Shown here in pieces: positions 23,106-32,314 of a stretch of DNA of 37,066 nucleotides (position 1 is the stretch's first letter; each line of letters opens with the position of its first letter). Source of the stretch: Actinomycetes bacterium (GTDB lineage Bacteria; Actinomycetota; Acidimicrobiia; Acidimicrobiales; Acidimicrobiaceae); assembly GCA_021822605.1 (NCBI GenBank), contig JAKAQL010000018.1, forward strand, positions 1-37,066, read 5' to 3'. The position numbers were made by a program, and so were the translations under genes. The notes beneath the pieces are model-generated. The model saw only the letters and a list, made by a program, of their open reading frames with translations, was not told where the DNA came from and searched no databases.

Positions 23106-24008
23106 ATGCCCGATGGTGTGGATCTTGGAGCGCTCTTTCTGGAGACCAAGATCCAGGAGACTCTTGACGAACTCGATGCCGAGTTAGTTGGTCTACGACC
23201 GGTCAAAACTCGAATTCGTGAGATCGCTGCATTGCTCCTTGTCGATCGCGCGAGAGCTCAACTCGATCTCGCTGGAGGCAATCCCAGTCTGCATATGAGC
23301 TTCACCGGCAATCCGGGAACCGGCAAAACGACGGTGGCGATGCGCATGGCCGAACTTCTTGCCAAGCTTGGCTACGTTCGCCAAGGCCAGCTCGTCGCGG
23401 TTACCCGCGATGACCTGGTCGGCCAGTACATTGGACACACTGCTCCAAAGACCAAGGAGGTTCTCAAGCGAGCGATGGGAGGTGTGCTCTTCATCGATGA
23501 AGCGTACTACCTGTTCAAGCCAGAGAACGAGCGAGATTATGGTGCCGAGTCCATTGAGATACTCCTGCAGGTGATGGAGAACCAGCGTAACGATTTGGTG
23601 GTGATTTTGGCGGGGTATAAGGATCGAATGGACACCTTCTTCGCCTCGAATCCCGGTATGTCGTCACGGATCGCCCATCACATCGACTTTCCCGATTACT
23701 CCCTTGATGAGCTGGTAGCGATTGGCAAGCTTATGCTTGCAGCCCAGCAGTATCGACTCTCTGACGAAGCCGAGGAGGTGTTTCGGCGATACCTCGAACT
23801 CCGGATGACACAACCCAACTTTGCCAACGCAAGGAGTGTGCGCAACGCGCTCGATCGCACTCGTCTGCGCCAGGCCAATCGGCTCTTCGAACGACGCAGC
23901 GCGCGGGTGACCCGTGTGGATCTCATGACGATTGAGCCACCTGATATCCTGGCGAGCCGGGTCTTTGAAGCCGATTCGCAAGGGAACGACCGGGAACAGG
24001 GTGGCTGA
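23106..24008 (+). CDS. cbbX: CbbX, AAA+ red-type RuBisCO activase
   Basis: CbbX removes inhibitory sugar phosphates from red-type RuBisCO by pulling on the large-subunit C-terminus. Visible are the N-terminal [20 protein letters not shown] segment, the Walker A loop [10 protein letters not shown], the pore-loop region [18 protein letters not shown], Walker [12 protein letters not shown], the sensor region [11 protein letters not shown] and the C-terminal [20 protein letters not shown] with the arginine sensor. The ATG at 23106 has GAGGGAG eight bases upstream. In-frame alternatives are ATG 23079 and TTG 23070; the difference is a short unstructured N-terminus. It begins about 70 bp after cbbS in the same operon. 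Confidence 0.95.
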   Translation: MPDGVDLGALFLETKIQETLDELDAELVGLRPVKTRIREIAALLLVDRARAQLDLAGGNPSLHMSFTGNPGTGKTTVAMRMAELLAKLGYVRQGQLVAVTRDDLVGQYIGHTAPKTKEVLKRAMGGVLFIDEAYYLFKPENERDYGAESIEILLQVMENQRNDLVVILAGYKDRMDTFFASNPGMSSRIAHHIDFPDYSLDELVAIGKLMLAAQQYRLSDEAEEVFRRYLELRMTQPNFANARSVRNALDRTRLRQANRLFERRSARVTRVDLMTIEPPDILASRVFEADSQGNDREQGG

Positions 24009-24152
24009 GGCTCCTCTGTCGCCCTCACGCATGCTTGCTAGTGTGTAGTCGCGGCCGGTTCGGTTGGACAGGAGAGGTAGAACACAGCTCTTCCGGTTCT
24101 TTGCCTCTGTGAGGAACCATGACGACTCACACGCTACGGCGAGGAGGTGGAG

Positions 24153-25070
24153 TTAGCGGGTCGGTGAGGGTGGCTGACGGCGTCGATTGACCTCGAGGAC
24201 GCTGATACCAGCGATGCCTAGCCCGAGCAAGCCGCCACCGAAGACCACCTCCCAGCCACCGTTGAGCGGCGTTGTGGGTGGACCGGTGATGAGTCGGAGC
24301 GGTATGGGTGCCGTTTTCTGGGACTTGCTGACGGGCGCAGTGACCGGATGAGTCGAAGACGTGCGAGAGGTTGGAGAAGGGATGACCGCTGGAAGTGTTG
24401 TCGATGGTGTCACAATGCGGGGTGTCACAATGCGGGGTGTCACAGTGCGGGGCGTGGTGATGGGTGGAGGCGCAGCTGTTGGTGCGCTCTGGCTGGCTAC
24501 GATCTGATAGTTGATCGTCGCCGACTTGCCGTTCCACGCGTTGCCAAAACCCTCTCCATTGGCGAGCTCGACCGCAATGGGTATCGATACCTGTTGGTTT
24601 GGGGCGACACCGGTCGCTATGGGCAGCGTGATTCGTTCAAGCGACGCCGGAGTCAGTGGGGAAGACGGGTCAAGGCTGTTGGGTGCGGAGGGATCGAGAT
24701 GATAGGTGATTGTCCCCTTGGACGTAGTCACCAGGAATGCGAGTTGCCCAAGGTCGCTAGGGCTGGCAAGCGTATCGGCGACGCCGGTGAACTGGAGATC
24801 GAAGTCCTCTGCGGAGGTGCCGGTGTTGGTCAATATGAACGAAATCGAGTTGGTCGGTACTCCAGGGAGTAGGTTCGTCGCGTCCAGCGTTCCGTTGGTG
24901 AGACCGACACCGACGGATGCACTCACAAACGCACTCGCCGGAGTCGGAAGGGCGTTGCCACCAAAGAGGGCGAAGGTCGCGATCGAGGCCGAGGCACCAA
25001 CGGCGATTACGGTCCAGCCCATCCTTGTGAACCGTGGCCATGTTCTCATCTGCCTATCCGTGTTATCCAA
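24153..25070 (-). CDS. TasA/SipW-substrate-like surface protein with C-terminal membrane anchor
   Basis: After a basic N-terminus and a hydrophobic segment (WTVIAVGASASIATFALFGG), the mature part starts FVSASVGVGLTNGT and continues with beta strands NSISFILTNTGTSAEDFDLQ and SATINYQIVASQ. This is the same layout as the secreted protein at 9795-10493. It adds a Pro/Thr/Ser-rich stalk with three TPRxV repeats (about 210-225) and, at the end, GLLGLGIAGISVLEVNRRRQ, a membrane helix with a basic stop-transfer tail; no LPxTG is present. Probably a membrane- or wall-held subunit or anchor for the secreted one (inference). The start is TTG 25070 (AAAGGG upstream) or ATG 25049. Convergent with cbbX. 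Confidence 0.7.
   Translation of the reverse strand: MDNTDRQMRTWPRFTRMGWTVIAVGASASIATFALFGGNALPTPASAFVSASVGVGLTNGTLDATNLLPGVPTNSISFILTNTGTSAEDFDLQFTGVADTLASPSDLGQLAFLVTTSKGTITYHLDPSAPNSLDPSSPLTPASLERITLPIATGVAPNQQVSIPIAVELANGEGFGNAWNGKSATINYQIVASQSAPTAAPPPITTPRTVTPRIVTPRIVTPSTTLPAVIPSPTSRTSSTHPVTAPVSKSQKTAPIPLRLITGPPTTPLNGGWEVVFGGGLLGLGIAGISVLEVNRRRQPPSPTR
24406..24450 (-). repeat. Three 15-bp tandem repeats encoding a TPRxV stalk
   Basis: GGTGTCACAATGCGG occurs at 24406 and 24421 and, with one change (CAGTG), at 24436. They encode the repeated TPRIV/TPRTV units of the anchored TasA-like protein. Copy number can vary without changing the frame. Confidence 0.85.
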
Positions 25071-25722
25071 CGTTATGCCCTTTGATGACGGGTGCTTTCA
25101 ATCCGGGGCACCCAAGTAGAAGTCTACGAAGGCAAGTTTACGAAGGCCCCAACGACGATTGAACCTCACCGATAGATTCGGCCTGCTGATCGGCAACATT
25201 TAGCAGAATAACTATTATTGCAGTTCTTCCACACCTTGAGAGCGCCGACGGACGCTGCGTTGGTTCCTACGCTAAGTGGCGGAGGTCGCGGATCATCTGT
25301 GCCGGTGTGCTTGAGCGGACTGGTCCTAAGCCGGTAGTCGATGAGTGCTGGCGATCCAAGACCACCCAACCCTTGTCGTGGGTGATCGTCCCAAGTTGCT
25401 TGGATCCAAGAAGCCAGGACCAAGGGCTGTATCCATGATCGCGCCGGTGGCTGATCGAAGGGCTGATCGGGAGGAAGCTGGTGGCACCGGTCGTAGATTC
25501 GCCAGTGCTATCGGTGCAACATCATGGTCCAAGACCGTCGTCTAGCCCGGGGGACCGTGAATGATCACGAATGAGTATCGGCTTGCTGCATGACGGCGCG
25601 AGTCCCTCACTCGAGAGACGAGGTTGTCGGCGAGCCTAGCCCCAGAGGGAGACGGGCGCGCGCGGAATCCGAGTCCAGGCTAGTTTGAAGGCGTGGACCC
25701 TCTATCGCGAAGCGGAGAACCG
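25071..25722. other. Intergenic region between divergent genes
   Basis: About 650 bp between the starts of the anchored TasA-like protein and the Asp-box lipoprotein. No convincing gene: the short frames are on conflicting strands and have unnatural composition. GGATCCAAG-type repeats around 25350-25410 and an AATAA-CTA-TTATT palindrome near 25206-25218, in a locally AT-rich patch, are the only structure seen. Promoters for both genes must lie here. Confidence 0.45.
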
Positions 25723-27522
25723 ATGCGCTCGGCATCTTGGCCATGGTCGATTCGCGGAAAGGTAGCTCTGATCGTGGCGACGATGATCCTGGCTGGCTGT
25801 GGATCAGTCAACTCGGCTACCGCCGCGACGACTCCGCCCAGAGCGACCGGGGCCGATATCGCCATCCCACTGGAGATCTTGCAGAGCTCGATCACCTCTT
25901 CGGGGTCGGTGTATCTCTCGTCTGCGTCGAGTGATGGAGGTAACCCGGTTCTTCTGCGCTACCAAGGGGGAAAGTTTGCTCGACTCGCGCGCCTCCCCGC
26001 CTCAGTCGATCTCATCGACTTTCTCAACCGCCATGATGGCATCGTGGCCGCCGAGTCAAGCGGTGAGCTCTACGCCGTCACCGATAATGGCCACCGCTTT
26101 CGCTCGCTCCACAACTTCTCGCGCCAGGGTGGTGTGGTGGGATTGGGTTTCGCGACACAGAGCCATGGTTATGTGGTGCTCGGTACACCGACAGCAACCG
26201 TCGTCGATGAGACCACGGATGGTGGACATACCTGGCATGTGATCGAGACGCTCCCTGTCCCTTACCCGAACCGGGCTATCTTTGACCTTGGCCGTAGCTC
26301 CTCTTCTCTTCTGGTCGAGAATGGTGGAGGAGGACCGCCAGCCTACTTTGTCCGTAAGGAAGGAGCCTCCAGCTTCCAGAGGGAGGAACGGGGTCTGGCG
26401 GTTCCTCGGTCGCCCACCGGCGGTCTTGAACCCAGTAGCCTGCAAGTCGTCGGTCAAAGTACGATCATTGGGTTCCAACCAAACCCTGGCGCCAATTTCG
26501 CCCCGACGCCCCCGCTTCTCGCCACTACACCCGTGCCAAGCTTTGTGAAGCGACAGCCGGCCTGGTTTGGAGCTGAGCGGGTTGCGTTCGACAACTTTCG
26601 GAGACTCTCAGGGGGCGCGGCCACCGCGGTGTCCGAGAGGGGGATCTATCAATTTAGCGTGAAGAGTGGGTGGAGACGGTCCTATCCCAAGGTGATGCCA
26701 AGCGCGATCTTCAATGCCCAAGGTAGTCTCGGTGTAGTCGGCGCGAACCGAGAGGGTCAACGCGTGGTGATGGTGGGCGCGACGAGGTGGAGTTCTCCGA
26801 CACTCCAGAGGTTACTGGAATCTCCGGGTGCGCAGGTCATCGGGATGACAACAAAGAGGAGTGCACTTCTAGTTGCTGTACCTACATCTGATGGCTCCCT
26901 GCAACTCTTTGCTCTCGACCGAGTAGGTGATGAGCGAAGCATCCCGTTTCCCGTGCCTGCTGCGTCGGCGATAGCGGACGGTGCCGGACTGGCTATCGAT
27001 GCGAGCTCGAAGGCAGGTCTTGGTCCCACCTATCTCTCGTCGATCGCCACCAGCGCGCGTGGGACCGAACTTCATCTCGACTCCACGATTCCACTGGCTA
27101 CCTACCCCCTCTCTGCGCAGAGCCTGTGGATTGGCTCGACAGGACCAGTGGGAGTCCAGGCAGATGCTGGTTCACCACACTCAGCCGATTATCTTGCCTA
27201 CAGTGGCAACGGGGGGCTGAGCTGGACGAATGTCAGCGTTGGCGCGAATGATATCGATGCGATCGATTATGCCACGCCTGGGATCGTTTGGGCTACGCTC
27301 AGTCCTTACGCCACGCCTTCGTATTCATTTCTCGTTCGGGTGAGCCGTGCGACGGGCTCGACGGAGCGCGTACCGATCCCATCCTTTTTCCACCAGGGCT
27401 TCGTTGCGGTCTTTATCTCTTCGACGGCTGGTTGGCTTCAGTCGACTAGCTGTGACTCTGGCTGTAGTGCATTCGTTGAGACCACCGATGGAGGCGTTCA
27501 CTGGCATCTTGTGTCTCCCTAA
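25723..27522 (+). CDS. Secreted lipoprotein with Asp-box (BNR) propeller repeats
   Basis: A 599-residue lipoprotein. The signal peptide VALIVATMILAGC ends in a lipobox with C26, and a Ser/Thr/Ala-rich linker follows. The rest is predicted beta-propeller. Three Asp-boxes are visible: ETTDGGHTWHV, YSGNGGLSWTN and, at the very end, ETTDGGVHWHL. Such repeats occur in sialidases, Ycf48-like assembly factors and many surface proteins, so no enzyme activity can be claimed; catalytic sialidase residues are not evident. The start at ATG 25723 has AAGCGGAG five bases upstream; a GTG at 25693 would only lengthen the n-region. It stands alone, with no operon partner. Confidence 0.75.
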   Translation: MRSASWPWSIRGKVALIVATMILAGCGSVNSATAATTPPRATGADIAIPLEILQSSITSSGSVYLSSASSDGGNPVLLRYQGGKFARLARLPASVDLIDFLNRHDGIVAAESSGELYAVTDNGHRFRSLHNFSRQGGVVGLGFATQSHGYVVLGTPTATVVDETTDGGHTWHVIETLPVPYPNRAIFDLGRSSSSLLVENGGGGPPAYFVRKEGASSFQREERGLAVPRSPTGGLEPSSLQVVGQSTIIGFQPNPGANFAPTPPLLATTPVPSFVKRQPAWFGAERVAFDNFRRLSGGAATAVSERGIYQFSVKSGWRRSYPKVMPSAIFNAQGSLGVVGANREGQRVVMVGATRWSSPTLQRLLESPGAQVIGMTTKRSALLVAVPTSDGSLQLFALDRVGDERSIPFPVPAASAIADGAGLAIDASSKAGLGPTYLSSIATSARGTELHLDSTIPLATYPLSAQSLWIGSTGPVGVQADAGSPHSADYLAYSGNGGLSWTNVSVGANDIDAIDYATPGIVWATLSPYATPSYSFLVRVSRATGSTERVPIPSFFHQGFVAVFISSTAGWLQSTSCDSGCSAFVETTDGGVHWHLVSP

Positions 27523-27966
27523 CATCGTGGATCTTCTGGTTGGAAGGTCCTTCCGCTGGGTTCGGTCGTTCGCTGAACGGCTCGACGAGTGATTCCTCGG
27601 TCGAAAGAGATGAGGGATTGGGCTCCGATCCGGTGCATGGCGGTGGTTCCTTGGAGAGGCCGTGCTCGCTTCGTTCTTGGTCGTCAACGTCATCTTCCGA
27701 ACCAGCACATTGGCGGGGCGGTTCTTGTCTCCTTGGCGTGTTGCTCGACCACGGCTGGGCTGCGATTCGCCCATTCATCAGACCCGCGCTCCTGGGTCGT
27801 CGAGGCAACCCACTTGGGCTCGACCGGTCGAAGGTGCGCGACGGCGCCGCGACGGGGCAAGGTCGGTTCTACGTTGTGAGATACCCGGATCGAGGTCTAC
27901 CACCACGTTGACTGCTCGCCACCGTCGGTAGTTCAGTCAAGGTGTGCTGCCCACGAGGGAAATCCA
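27523..27966. other. Intergenic region with a palindrome after the lipoprotein gene
   Basis: GGAAGG-T-CCTTCC (27542-27554) is a perfect inverted repeat 20 bp after the stop and might contribute to transcript ending, but it has almost no loop and no T-run. The remaining 400 bp has only conflicting short frames. No gene seen. Confidence 0.45.
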
Positions 27967-28818
27967 ATGTCGACAGTCACACTTCGTCGCAGGGCGAAGC
28001 AGCCCGAAGCTAACCTCGTGGGCATGACACATAACCCCCTTGGTCCTCGTAATCCCGTCAACCAAAACACGACTCACAATCTCTTCCCTGAGCAGGAGGC
28101 ATTTTTGGAGACTCTTGAGAAGACACCGCCGAATGCGCTCACCGCCTGTGCACTCTGGCGAGCCCACGAGCTCGTAGCTCACTTGACGGCGGGAGCCGTT
28201 GAGATCTCCTTGAATCTCGAGGCTGCTCTCAATAGTCTTCCGATCCCAGCGACCAGATCCTTTCTGGAGCGTGAGGCGCCGTACCGGGAGATGGCAGATC
28301 AGCGGTTGCGTAACGAGTTGCTCGCCTCGTTGGAGCGTGTCTCTCGGGCTCTTCATGCCGTTCTTGTGAAGGATCCTGATGCAGTGGTGCCTTGGAGCGG
28401 TCGATCGATGGTGGTCGCTACTTTTGTCAACCATCTGCGTAGCGAACTGGCGTTACATCGATGGGATCTGCAGGGTGATGACGAGACAGGTAATGTTCTT
28501 CTCTCGCAACCGGAGCTCACCGCACACGCGGTCACGGTACTCGGGAAGCTACTCGTTGATCAGACTGCTGAGTGGACAGGAGCGGTTGGCCCGCTCATCG
28601 TTGGAACGCCAGATGCACCGAGCGTTGTGGTTAGCCAGGATAGTAACGGCCGTCAGATGCTCTTTGGGGACGACAACCTCGATCCGACGATTGTGGCCGA
28701 CGCTGGGGCAAGGTTACTGCTTCTGTGGGGAAGAATGCCCAACGATCCTCGACGCGTGAGTGCTCCAGGCGATCCAAGTCCACTAGCCGAACTCAGAGCA
28801 CTTCTGTCGGGATATTGA
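27967..28818 (+). CDS. Mycothiol-dependent maleylpyruvate isomerase family protein
   Basis: The protein has the DinB-like fold order of the MDMPI_N family. It carries NALTACALWRAHELVAHLTA with the conserved His of the metal site, a second helical part with NHLRSELALHRWDLQG supplying another His, and a C-terminal beta domain (VVVSQDSNGRQMLFGDDN, LLLLWGRMP). Members use mycothiol as a cofactor, fitting an actinobacterium. The real substrate is unknown, since most family members are not maleylpyruvate isomerases. GAGGGA stands before the ATG. Residues 1-35 are not conserved and ATG 28024 is an alternative start. No pathway partners are adjacent. Confidence 0.75.
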   Translation: MSTVTLRRRAKQPEANLVGMTHNPLGPRNPVNQNTTHNLFPEQEAFLETLEKTPPNALTACALWRAHELVAHLTAGAVEISLNLEAALNSLPIPATRSFLEREAPYREMADQRLRNELLASLERVSRALHAVLVKDPDAVVPWSGRSMVVATFVNHLRSELALHRWDLQGDDETGNVLLSQPELTAHAVTVLGKLLVDQTAEWTGAVGPLIVGTPDAPSVVVSQDSNGRQMLFGDDNLDPTIVADAGARLLLLWGRMPNDPRRVSAPGDPSPLAELRALLSGY

Positions 28819-29430
28819 TCGGCGCGCGTCGTTGCTGTACCTGGCACTTGTTTGGGTCTACCTGTGGTGCACGCTTGCATCGGAGTTCTGGCCATACAGT
28901 TCTCGGCAGATGGCACCAGTGCAGGAACGGGGTCAGTTGTGGGGTATGGCTCTGGATTGCGTGAACGTCCCGGAGGGATGCGGCACTCCGGGAAGAAGCC
29001 AAAGCCAAGCAGGGCAAGTGTTCGGCTACGTGTGGTGAGGAACCACCCTGGGGAGGGCTACGAGTCAAGAACCGCAAGGTCTAGCGGCGACTCCGTGGAG
29101 ACATCGTGGGGCGACGAGCAATCGCAGGCCAAGGACAGGTCTGGAAGGGTACATTCGAGGACAAGGTCGCCCAAGCCGCCCGCTGGGAACCCATCACACT
29201 CCATCGGACTCGTGATATCCCACCGGGAACACGACGCCAAGGACCGGGCTGTTGGTCCCAATGAACCATTGGTGGTCGATCGGAGCTATGTCAGTACTCG
29301 TGCAAGCGTGACGTTGGCCATCATGGTGCCAAGGATGACTATGCAGCACCCGAGACCGAGAGCCGCCGATGCTCCATGGCGCTATTCTTCACCCGGCGTC
29401 CTGTCAACTCTTCAGCTCGATCATCGAAAC
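28819..29430. other. Non-coding stretch with remnant-like frames
   Basis: About 610 bp. One plus-strand piece around 28974-29078 reads RRDAALREEAKAKQGKCSAT and on, with natural composition and two cysteines, but it is bounded by stops and lacks a start. Other frames look random. This could be debris of a decayed gene; I cannot name it. Confidence 0.4.
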
Positions 29431-29448
29431 CTTCGGGGCACCCCGAAG
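29431..29448. promoter_or_regulatory. Perfect palindrome before the ArsR-type gene, likely operator
   Basis: CTTCGGGG (29431-29438) and CCCCGAAG (29441-29448) flank a 2-base centre, 24 bp upstream of the GTG start of the ArsR-type regulator. Position and dyad symmetry fit an autoregulatory operator for a dimeric winged-helix repressor. Confidence 0.55.
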
Positions 29449-29471
29449 TATCGTGAGAATAGAGTGGATGG

Positions 29472-30221
29472 GTGACGACCAACACAGCAGCGTTTGGCGA
29501 CAGTGACATAGCGATTGTGGCTGCCTTGATGGGGGAACCTGCTCGTGCGGCAGTGCTCATGGCGCTGCTCGATGGGAGAGCGCTGGCCGCGAGCACACTA
29601 GCTGCAGAGGCTGGCGTCAGCGCCTCCACAATCTCAGCCCACTTGGCTCGGCTCGTCGACGGGGGGTTGATCAACGTAGAGAACTCGGGGCGCTATCGCT
29701 ACTTCCGTATCTCTCGCAGCGAGGTTGCGCAAGCGCTTGAGGCGCTTGCCCGTCTTGCCCCCAGTCGTCCGATCCGTTCCTTGCGTCAGGATACGCATGC
29801 GAAGGCGATTCGCGAGGCTCGAACCTGCTACGACCACCTTGCTGGACGCCTAGGTGTGGCGCTCTTGGAGTCGCTTGTTCGTGACGGAGTTCTTGTGGCC
29901 CACGAGAGCAAGTTGACCGAGGAGCCGGACCCCATCGTGGGAGCGGGACGATCCTTAGACTACCTTCTCACCGATGAGGGTCGCTCACGCCTGCTTGACC
30001 TCGGAGTCCAACTCGTTGCTCCCCCGAGGCGCCCGCTAACCCGGTACTGTCTTGACTGGAGTGAACAGCGTCCACACCTCGCCGGCGCACTGGGAAATGC
30101 ACTGTTCCTGCGTCTTGCCGATCTTGGATGGATCATTCGTGGCGAGCGCCGGGTCGTGAAGGTGACCCCATCTGGCAGGTCTCATTTGGCGCAGGAGTTT
30201 GGTATCGTCATCGGCGAGTGA
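29472..30221 (+). CDS. ArsR-family winged-helix regulator with C-terminal extension
   Basis: Residues about 18-85 form an ArsR winged helix (GEPARAAVLMALLDGRALAA, then AEAGVSASTISAHLARLVDG and the wing NSGRYRYFRIS). The protein is 249 residues, twice the usual ArsR size. The extra part carries two related cysteine segments, ARTCYDHLAGRLG (C119) and RYCLDWSEQRPHLAGALG (C193), as in a known long ArsR subgroup. These might sense metal, thiol or oxidant (inference). It starts at GTG 29472 just after a perfect palindrome, probably its own operator. No transporter or metal gene is adjacent, so the regulon is unknown. Confidence 0.85.
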   Translation: MTTNTAAFGDSDIAIVAALMGEPARAAVLMALLDGRALAASTLAAEAGVSASTISAHLARLVDGGLINVENSGRYRYFRISRSEVAQALEALARLAPSRPIRSLRQDTHAKAIREARTCYDHLAGRLGVALLESLVRDGVLVAHESKLTEEPDPIVGAGRSLDYLLTDEGRSRLLDLGVQLVAPPRRPLTRYCLDWSEQRPHLAGALGNALFLRLADLGWIIRGERRVVKVTPSGRSHLAQEFGIVIGE

Positions 30222-30493
30222 GATGGCCGGCCTTGGCGGCGAGACGCCAGTGTTGGAGCCCAGAGGTAGGCAAGGTAGGAGGATTGGTCCGATGGGGTGG
30301 CGATCGCTATGCATATGATAATCGGGTTCCGAGCCAGTGGTTATGCATGGAGGCAACCACTGTTGCTGCGCTCGCCATGGGCGGCATCAGGAGTCGATCA
30401 TACACATGCAGGGCACTTGGCTCGTCGGGACGAAGGATCGATAGTGTGGAGGACTTGACAACCAAATCTCGACAGAGCAAGCATGGACACCGG
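30222..30493. other. Intergenic region, no gene seen
   Basis: Gap between the ArsR-type gene and the promoter of the next lipoprotein. No frame has family features and no strong hairpin or repeat was noticed. Confidence 0.4.
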
Positions 30494-30522
30494 TTCACAA
30501 GTTATACTGCGTGGGGTATATT
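30494..30522 (+). promoter_or_regulatory. Sigma-70-type promoter for the lipoprotein gene
   Basis: TTCACA (30494-30499) and TATATT (30517-30522) are 17 bp apart, near consensus, in an otherwise GC-rich setting. Transcription would start near 30529, about 22 bases before the GTG at 30551. Confidence 0.6.
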
Positions 30523-30550
30523 GTCGACGTAGTGTGTTGATTGGGGAGTA

Positions 30551-31333
30551 GTGCATTCTCATACGTTGCGGTCTCGCTCCGCTTGGGTGTTGCTCGGCCT
30601 GTTGCCGGTCTTGCTTAGCGCTTGTGGCGTCGAACACGCCGAATCTACAAAGCCCGCCGCTTCGCCTACAGCGAGGACGTCAAAGGCGAAGGGTGCCAGC
30701 ACACGTGTTGGTCAAGGAGTTTCTCTGCTCGATCGTGCTGGGGCCGCGGTGGGAAAAGAGCCAGTTCATATGGATATCGCCATTACGGATTCTCTCGGCA
30801 ACATAGATTCGGTGATGACCATGGCTGCTGATCCTTTGAATCAGGAGTTCGAGGGTACCACGCAATCGACGATGAGTGGTCTCAGTGGTGCAGACGCGGT
30901 GACAGTGGTGGGCAAGTTCATCGCTATCGGTAGTCGTTACTGGGCTGAATCTACGCCACCTGGTGGCGGATGGCACGAGGGGACTTCCCATCCCGGTGAT
31001 CCTTTCCCTCTCGGTGAGCTGCTCCCCTATTTGATCAACGTGCATGGGATACCGGGTAAGTTTATCCGAGGCCACACCACCGTGGGGGTGAGTGCCACTC
31101 TGGATAGCCATGGGGTTCGACTGATGGAACAGTACGCAGCTACGAGGTCCATCAGCCCGGCTCAACAGATCATCAACTCTATCGTCTTCAACGTCTGGAC
31201 GGATCCAGATCATCGCCCGCGAGAAATCCAACTTACAGAGCATTGCGTGCAAGAGGGCCACCCGTATCAGGTTTATGAGACGATCTTGTACTATGACTGG
31301 GGTGTCGGCGTGCATGTCGCCAACCCGACTTGA
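30551..31333 (+). CDS. Lipoprotein of unknown function (LppX/LprG-like size)
   Basis: A 260-residue protein with the lipobox LLSAC (C25), an Ala/Ser/Thr/Lys linker to about residue 60 and a soluble domain with VHMDIAITDSLGNIDSVMTM and an AVTVVGKFIAIGSRYWAEST strand pattern. The general plan, a lipoprotein with strands describing sample-wide mean change, is reminiscent of the mycobacterial LppX/LprAFG fold, but I do not recognise it firmly. It starts at GTG 30551; GGGGAG is only two bases away, so translation may be weak. A good promoter lies upstream. It is convergent with the next lipoprotein gene. Confidence 0.7.
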   Translation: MHSHTLRSRSAWVLLGLLPVLLSACGVEHAESTKPAASPTARTSKAKGASTRVGQGVSLLDRAGAAVGKEPVHMDIAITDSLGNIDSVMTMAADPLNQEFEGTTQSTMSGLSGADAVTVVGKFIAIGSRYWAESTPPGGGWHEGTSHPGDPFPLGELLPYLINVHGIPGKFIRGHTTVGVSATLDSHGVRLMEQYAATRSISPAQQIINSIVFNVWTDPDHRPREIQLTEHCVQEGHPYQVYETILYYDWGVGVHVANPT

Positions 31334-31516
31334 TGATGGTGCGCGACAGTGGCCGCGGTGCAAAACGATGAACTTGTCGAGAGGCGAGTCGCAGACCACC
31401 GCCCTCTCCGTAGTCGATTCGGTTGTGCCGAGAATGTGGTGCGGTAGTCCATTACTGCCATCCAAGAGAGTGTCACTGGATCCCACGGTACTAACCCGCG
31501 GGTCTTTGCTCAGGGC

Positions 31517-31530
31517 GCCTCTGGAGAGGC
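31517..31530 (-). terminator. Hairpin after the minus-strand lipoprotein gene
   Basis: GCCTCT (31517-31522) and AGAGGC (31525-31530) form a perfect stem with a 2-base loop, 14 bp past the stop of the minus-strand lipoprotein gene. A second, bulged stem, GAGAGGCG/CGCCCTCTC, lies at 31379-31408. No T-run follows either, so the terminator role is tentative. Confidence 0.35.
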
Positions 31531-31543
31531 ACGATGATCGCCG

Positions 31544-32116
31544 CTAGTTTGGTTTGGTGACGGTCACGATCAAGGAGTTCTTCGTTCCGCCGCTTCCTGA
31601 TGATCCAAGGATCGCAATGTTCCAGTTGGTTGATGCCCAGTTTTGGACGGTTCCGCCACTATACGTTTCGCTTGATTTGTCGGCGTAGTTGGCGGCACGC
31701 AGTTCTTTCGCATAGGCAGATAGTTCAGCTTGAAAATTGCCTGCAAAGGAGTACGTCAGCTCGTAGTGCTCACTTCCGGAGACGCTCGTGGCAATGCTGC
31801 CAACCAATTTGATGTGTGGTGGCAACGGGATGTGGGAAGGAAAACCTGAGGGTAGGCTCGATGTAGCGCCGACAACCTCACTGCCTTTGGATGTCTTGAA
31901 TGTCACCTTGGATCCGCTTGAGTTTGAACTGACTTTTACGGTACCGTTCGGGGTCGCTACCGAGACCCCCGGCGAGGAGCCGCACGCGCTCATCAGGAGG
32001 GACGTGATGCCTAAAAAACTGACTGCGACAACTAGATGTTTGGATCGATGGTGCCGGTTTCGTACACGCCCATCGGTCTTTGAGATCCCTAGCCTGTCGG
32101 TGATCATCGATTCCAT
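31544..32116 (-). CDS. Small lipoprotein of unknown function
   Basis: A 190-residue protein with a long basic N-region, hydrophobic LVVAVSFLGITSLLM and lipobox MSAC (C45). The soluble part has a Ser/Thr/Val-rich strand region (NGTVKVSSNSSGSKVTFKTS), a PSGFPSHIPLPPHIKLVGS motif and a C-terminal alpha/beta region with YSFAGNFQAELSAYAKELRA. The FPxxIPxP motif followed by a small domain occurs in many uncharacterised lipoproteins of Gram-positive bacteria. The start is ATG 32116 or ATG 32107, both near AAGGAG. Function unknown. Confidence 0.75.
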   Translation of the reverse strand: MESMITDRLGISKTDGRVRNRHHRSKHLVVAVSFLGITSLLMSACGSSPGVSVATPNGTVKVSSNSSGSKVTFKTSKGSEVVGATSSLPSGFPSHIPLPPHIKLVGSIATSVSGSEHYELTYSFAGNFQAELSAYAKELRAANYADKSSETYSGGTVQNWASTNWNIAILGSSGSGGTKNSLIVTVTKPN

Positions 32117-32314
32117 GCTCCTTATGCTGTCGGCGTACCTTTTAAAGACCAGCTACCCCTTGGTGACATGCAGGCCTGTGCGCCTGCGTCTCCAAGGAGG
32201 TTGAGCGTGGCCAACTCGGGCGCGGTAGCGCCGTGATATCGTGATATGTCCACTGAGACGTCCACGTTATGGTGGACCACCACGGCGCGTCTGCGGCGGC
32301 ACTCTGATTCTTGC

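Noticed and set aside
28852-29475. A 207-codon plus-strand frame before the ArsR-type gene
   Set aside because: Unnatural composition; it overlaps the palindrome and the regulator start. Better read as non-coding debris.
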